This document shows positions 5,354 through 5,864 of a stretch of 5,864 bases of DNA, piece after piece. Each line of letters opens with the position of its first letter. Positions within the stretch are counted from its first letter, which is position 1. Location of the stretch: positions 1 through 5,864 of the forward strand of contig CAMYMP010000060.1 in assembly GCA_947259435.1 (NCBI GenBank), written 5' to 3'. The notes under the pieces are model-generated. The model worked only from the letters and a program-made list of their open reading frames with translations, was not told where the DNA came from and made no database searches. The DNA is from an uncultured Woeseiaceae bacterium (lineage in GTDB: Bacteria; Pseudomonadota; Gammaproteobacteria; Woeseiales; Woeseiaceae). The position numbers and the translations under genes were made by a program.

Positions 5354-5864
5354 CAGGATCCTCGCCGAACCAGCTGGCGCCGGCGACGTCCGGCGGCCGT
5401 CATCGCCAGCAGCCCGATTCCGATCAATGCCAGGCTGCCCGGCTCAGGCACCGAAACACGCTTCCCGTAAAGGTCGATACCCCAGGGCGCGCAAGGTGGT
5501 TTCTCATCACTGTCAGCGGGCACGGTGTCGCAACCATAAGCATCGTCGTTCTGCCCCCAGAGCACTAAACTGTCCGGCCCGAAATAGTTTGGCCCGCCAG
5601 TCCCCATGGCAATGCTTTCGAAATGGAAGGTGCCGAACCATTCGATTTCAAGGAACCAGAGCTGATCGCCAGCGGAATTGGTGAAATCGCCGCCCAGGCT
5701 ACCGCCGCTCAGGATGTCGAAATCCTTGCCGAAGATATTCAGATGGCCGCCATCGATGGACAGTACGCCACCGTCCAAATTGCCGCTCAGGGAACCGGTT
5801 ATTGGTTTCCATGTCAGGCGGCAGGGACCAGACAGTTTGGACGAATGGAAGATCGTCGTGACGA
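5350..5864 (-). CDS. PEP-CTERM sorting domain protein, N-terminus beyond window edge
   Basis: Predicted exported protein handled by an exosortase at the inner membrane. The minus-strand frame is open to the window edge: 170 residues are visible, starting VTTIFHSSKLSGPCRL, with no start needed inside. A TTG at 5778 could be called as a start, but the sequence before it (TWKPITGSLSGNL) continues the same style and suggests the gene runs further, so its signal peptide is outside. The visible body is rich in Gly, Asp and aromatic residues with predicted beta character, as in many PEP-CTERM proteins, and shows no enzyme motif I recognise. The C-terminus is a textbook PEP-CTERM signal: VPEP, a short hydrophobic helix and an Arg cluster, followed by a short tail ending in Cys. 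It converges on manB with a 4-base overlap. The specific role is unknown; an extracellular or matrix protein made with the polysaccharide is an inference. Confidence 0.85.
   Translation of the reverse strand, partial: VTTIFHSSKLSGPCRLTWKPITGSLSGNLDGGVLSIDGGHLNIFGKDFDILSGGSLGGDFTNSAGDQLWFLEIEWFGTFHFESIAMGTGGPNYFGPDSLVLWGQNDDAYGCDTVPADSDEKPPCAPWGIDLYGKRVSVPEPGSLALIGIGLLAMTAAGRRRRQLVRRGSC
5379..5451 (-). other. PEP-CTERM sorting signal
   Basis: Encodes VPEPGSLALIG, a helix continuing through LLAMTAAG, then four Arg. The Pro-Glu-Pro codons are at 5448-5440 and the Arg codons at 5388-5377. This three-part layout is the recognised exosortase target; cleavage next to the PEP motif is known for the family. 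The tail after the Arg cluster (QLVRRGSC) would stay cytoplasmic and be removed. Confidence 0.9.

Noticed and set aside
5378..5395. 6-bp GC stem (CGCCGG, 6-base loop, CCGGCG) just past manB, a possible terminator
   Set aside because: It falls in the Ala/Gly/Arg codons of the PEP-CTERM signal, which explain the composition, and no T-run follows on the plus strand.

Overview
The window is GC-rich, densely coding bacterial DNA that supplies sugar nucleotides for a surface polysaccharide. It also carries two cell-envelope proteins. The best guess at origin is a Gram-negative proteobacterium, probably a gammaproteobacterium, with an exosortase (PEP-CTERM) system. The reasons are an OmpA-type outer-membrane protein with thrombospondin type-3 repeats, a fused AlgA/ManC-type enzyme, a CpsG-type phosphomannomutase and a clear PEP-CTERM sorting signal. 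The genus cannot be read from the sequence.

Layout, left to right. (1) 1-1147 (+): UDP-glucose 6-dehydrogenase, cut at its 5' end by the window edge. (2) 1180-2607 (+): bifunctional mannose-1-phosphate guanylyltransferase / phosphomannose isomerase, 32 bases downstream and probably in the same operon. (3) 2631-3890 (-): OmpA-family outer-membrane protein, convergent with (2); a perfect 9-bp stem-loop and a 12-bp palindrome lie at the junction. (4) 3891-4000: a 110-base divergent intergenic region with a strong-looking promoter for the ompA-like gene, whose -35 box lies inside the first codons of the next gene. (5) 4001-5353 (+): phosphomannomutase. (6) 5350-5864 (-): PEP-CTERM protein, convergent with (5), sharing a CTAG in which both stop codons are read, and open through the right edge, so its N-terminus is missing.

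How the genes work together. Phosphomannomutase interconverts mannose-6-P and mannose-1-P. The ManC-type protein makes GDP-mannose from mannose-1-P and, if its isomerase domain works, mannose-6-P from fructose-6-P. The dehydrogenase makes UDP-glucuronate. Together they would feed a polymer containing mannose (or a GDP-mannose-derived sugar) and uronic acid. PEP-CTERM proteins are known to occur in genomes that pair an exosortase with exopolysaccharide loci, so the last gene fits this setting. No exosortase, glycosyltransferase or polymerase gene is visible here.

No mobile element, CRISPR array, tRNA or rRNA was seen, and there is no gene-free stretch longer than 110 bases. I found no evidence for a wholly new system. 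The observations most worth checking are a changed metal-binding motif in the isomerase domain, the overlap of the ompA-like promoter with the phosphomannomutase start, and a possible small leader ORF ahead of the ompA-like gene.
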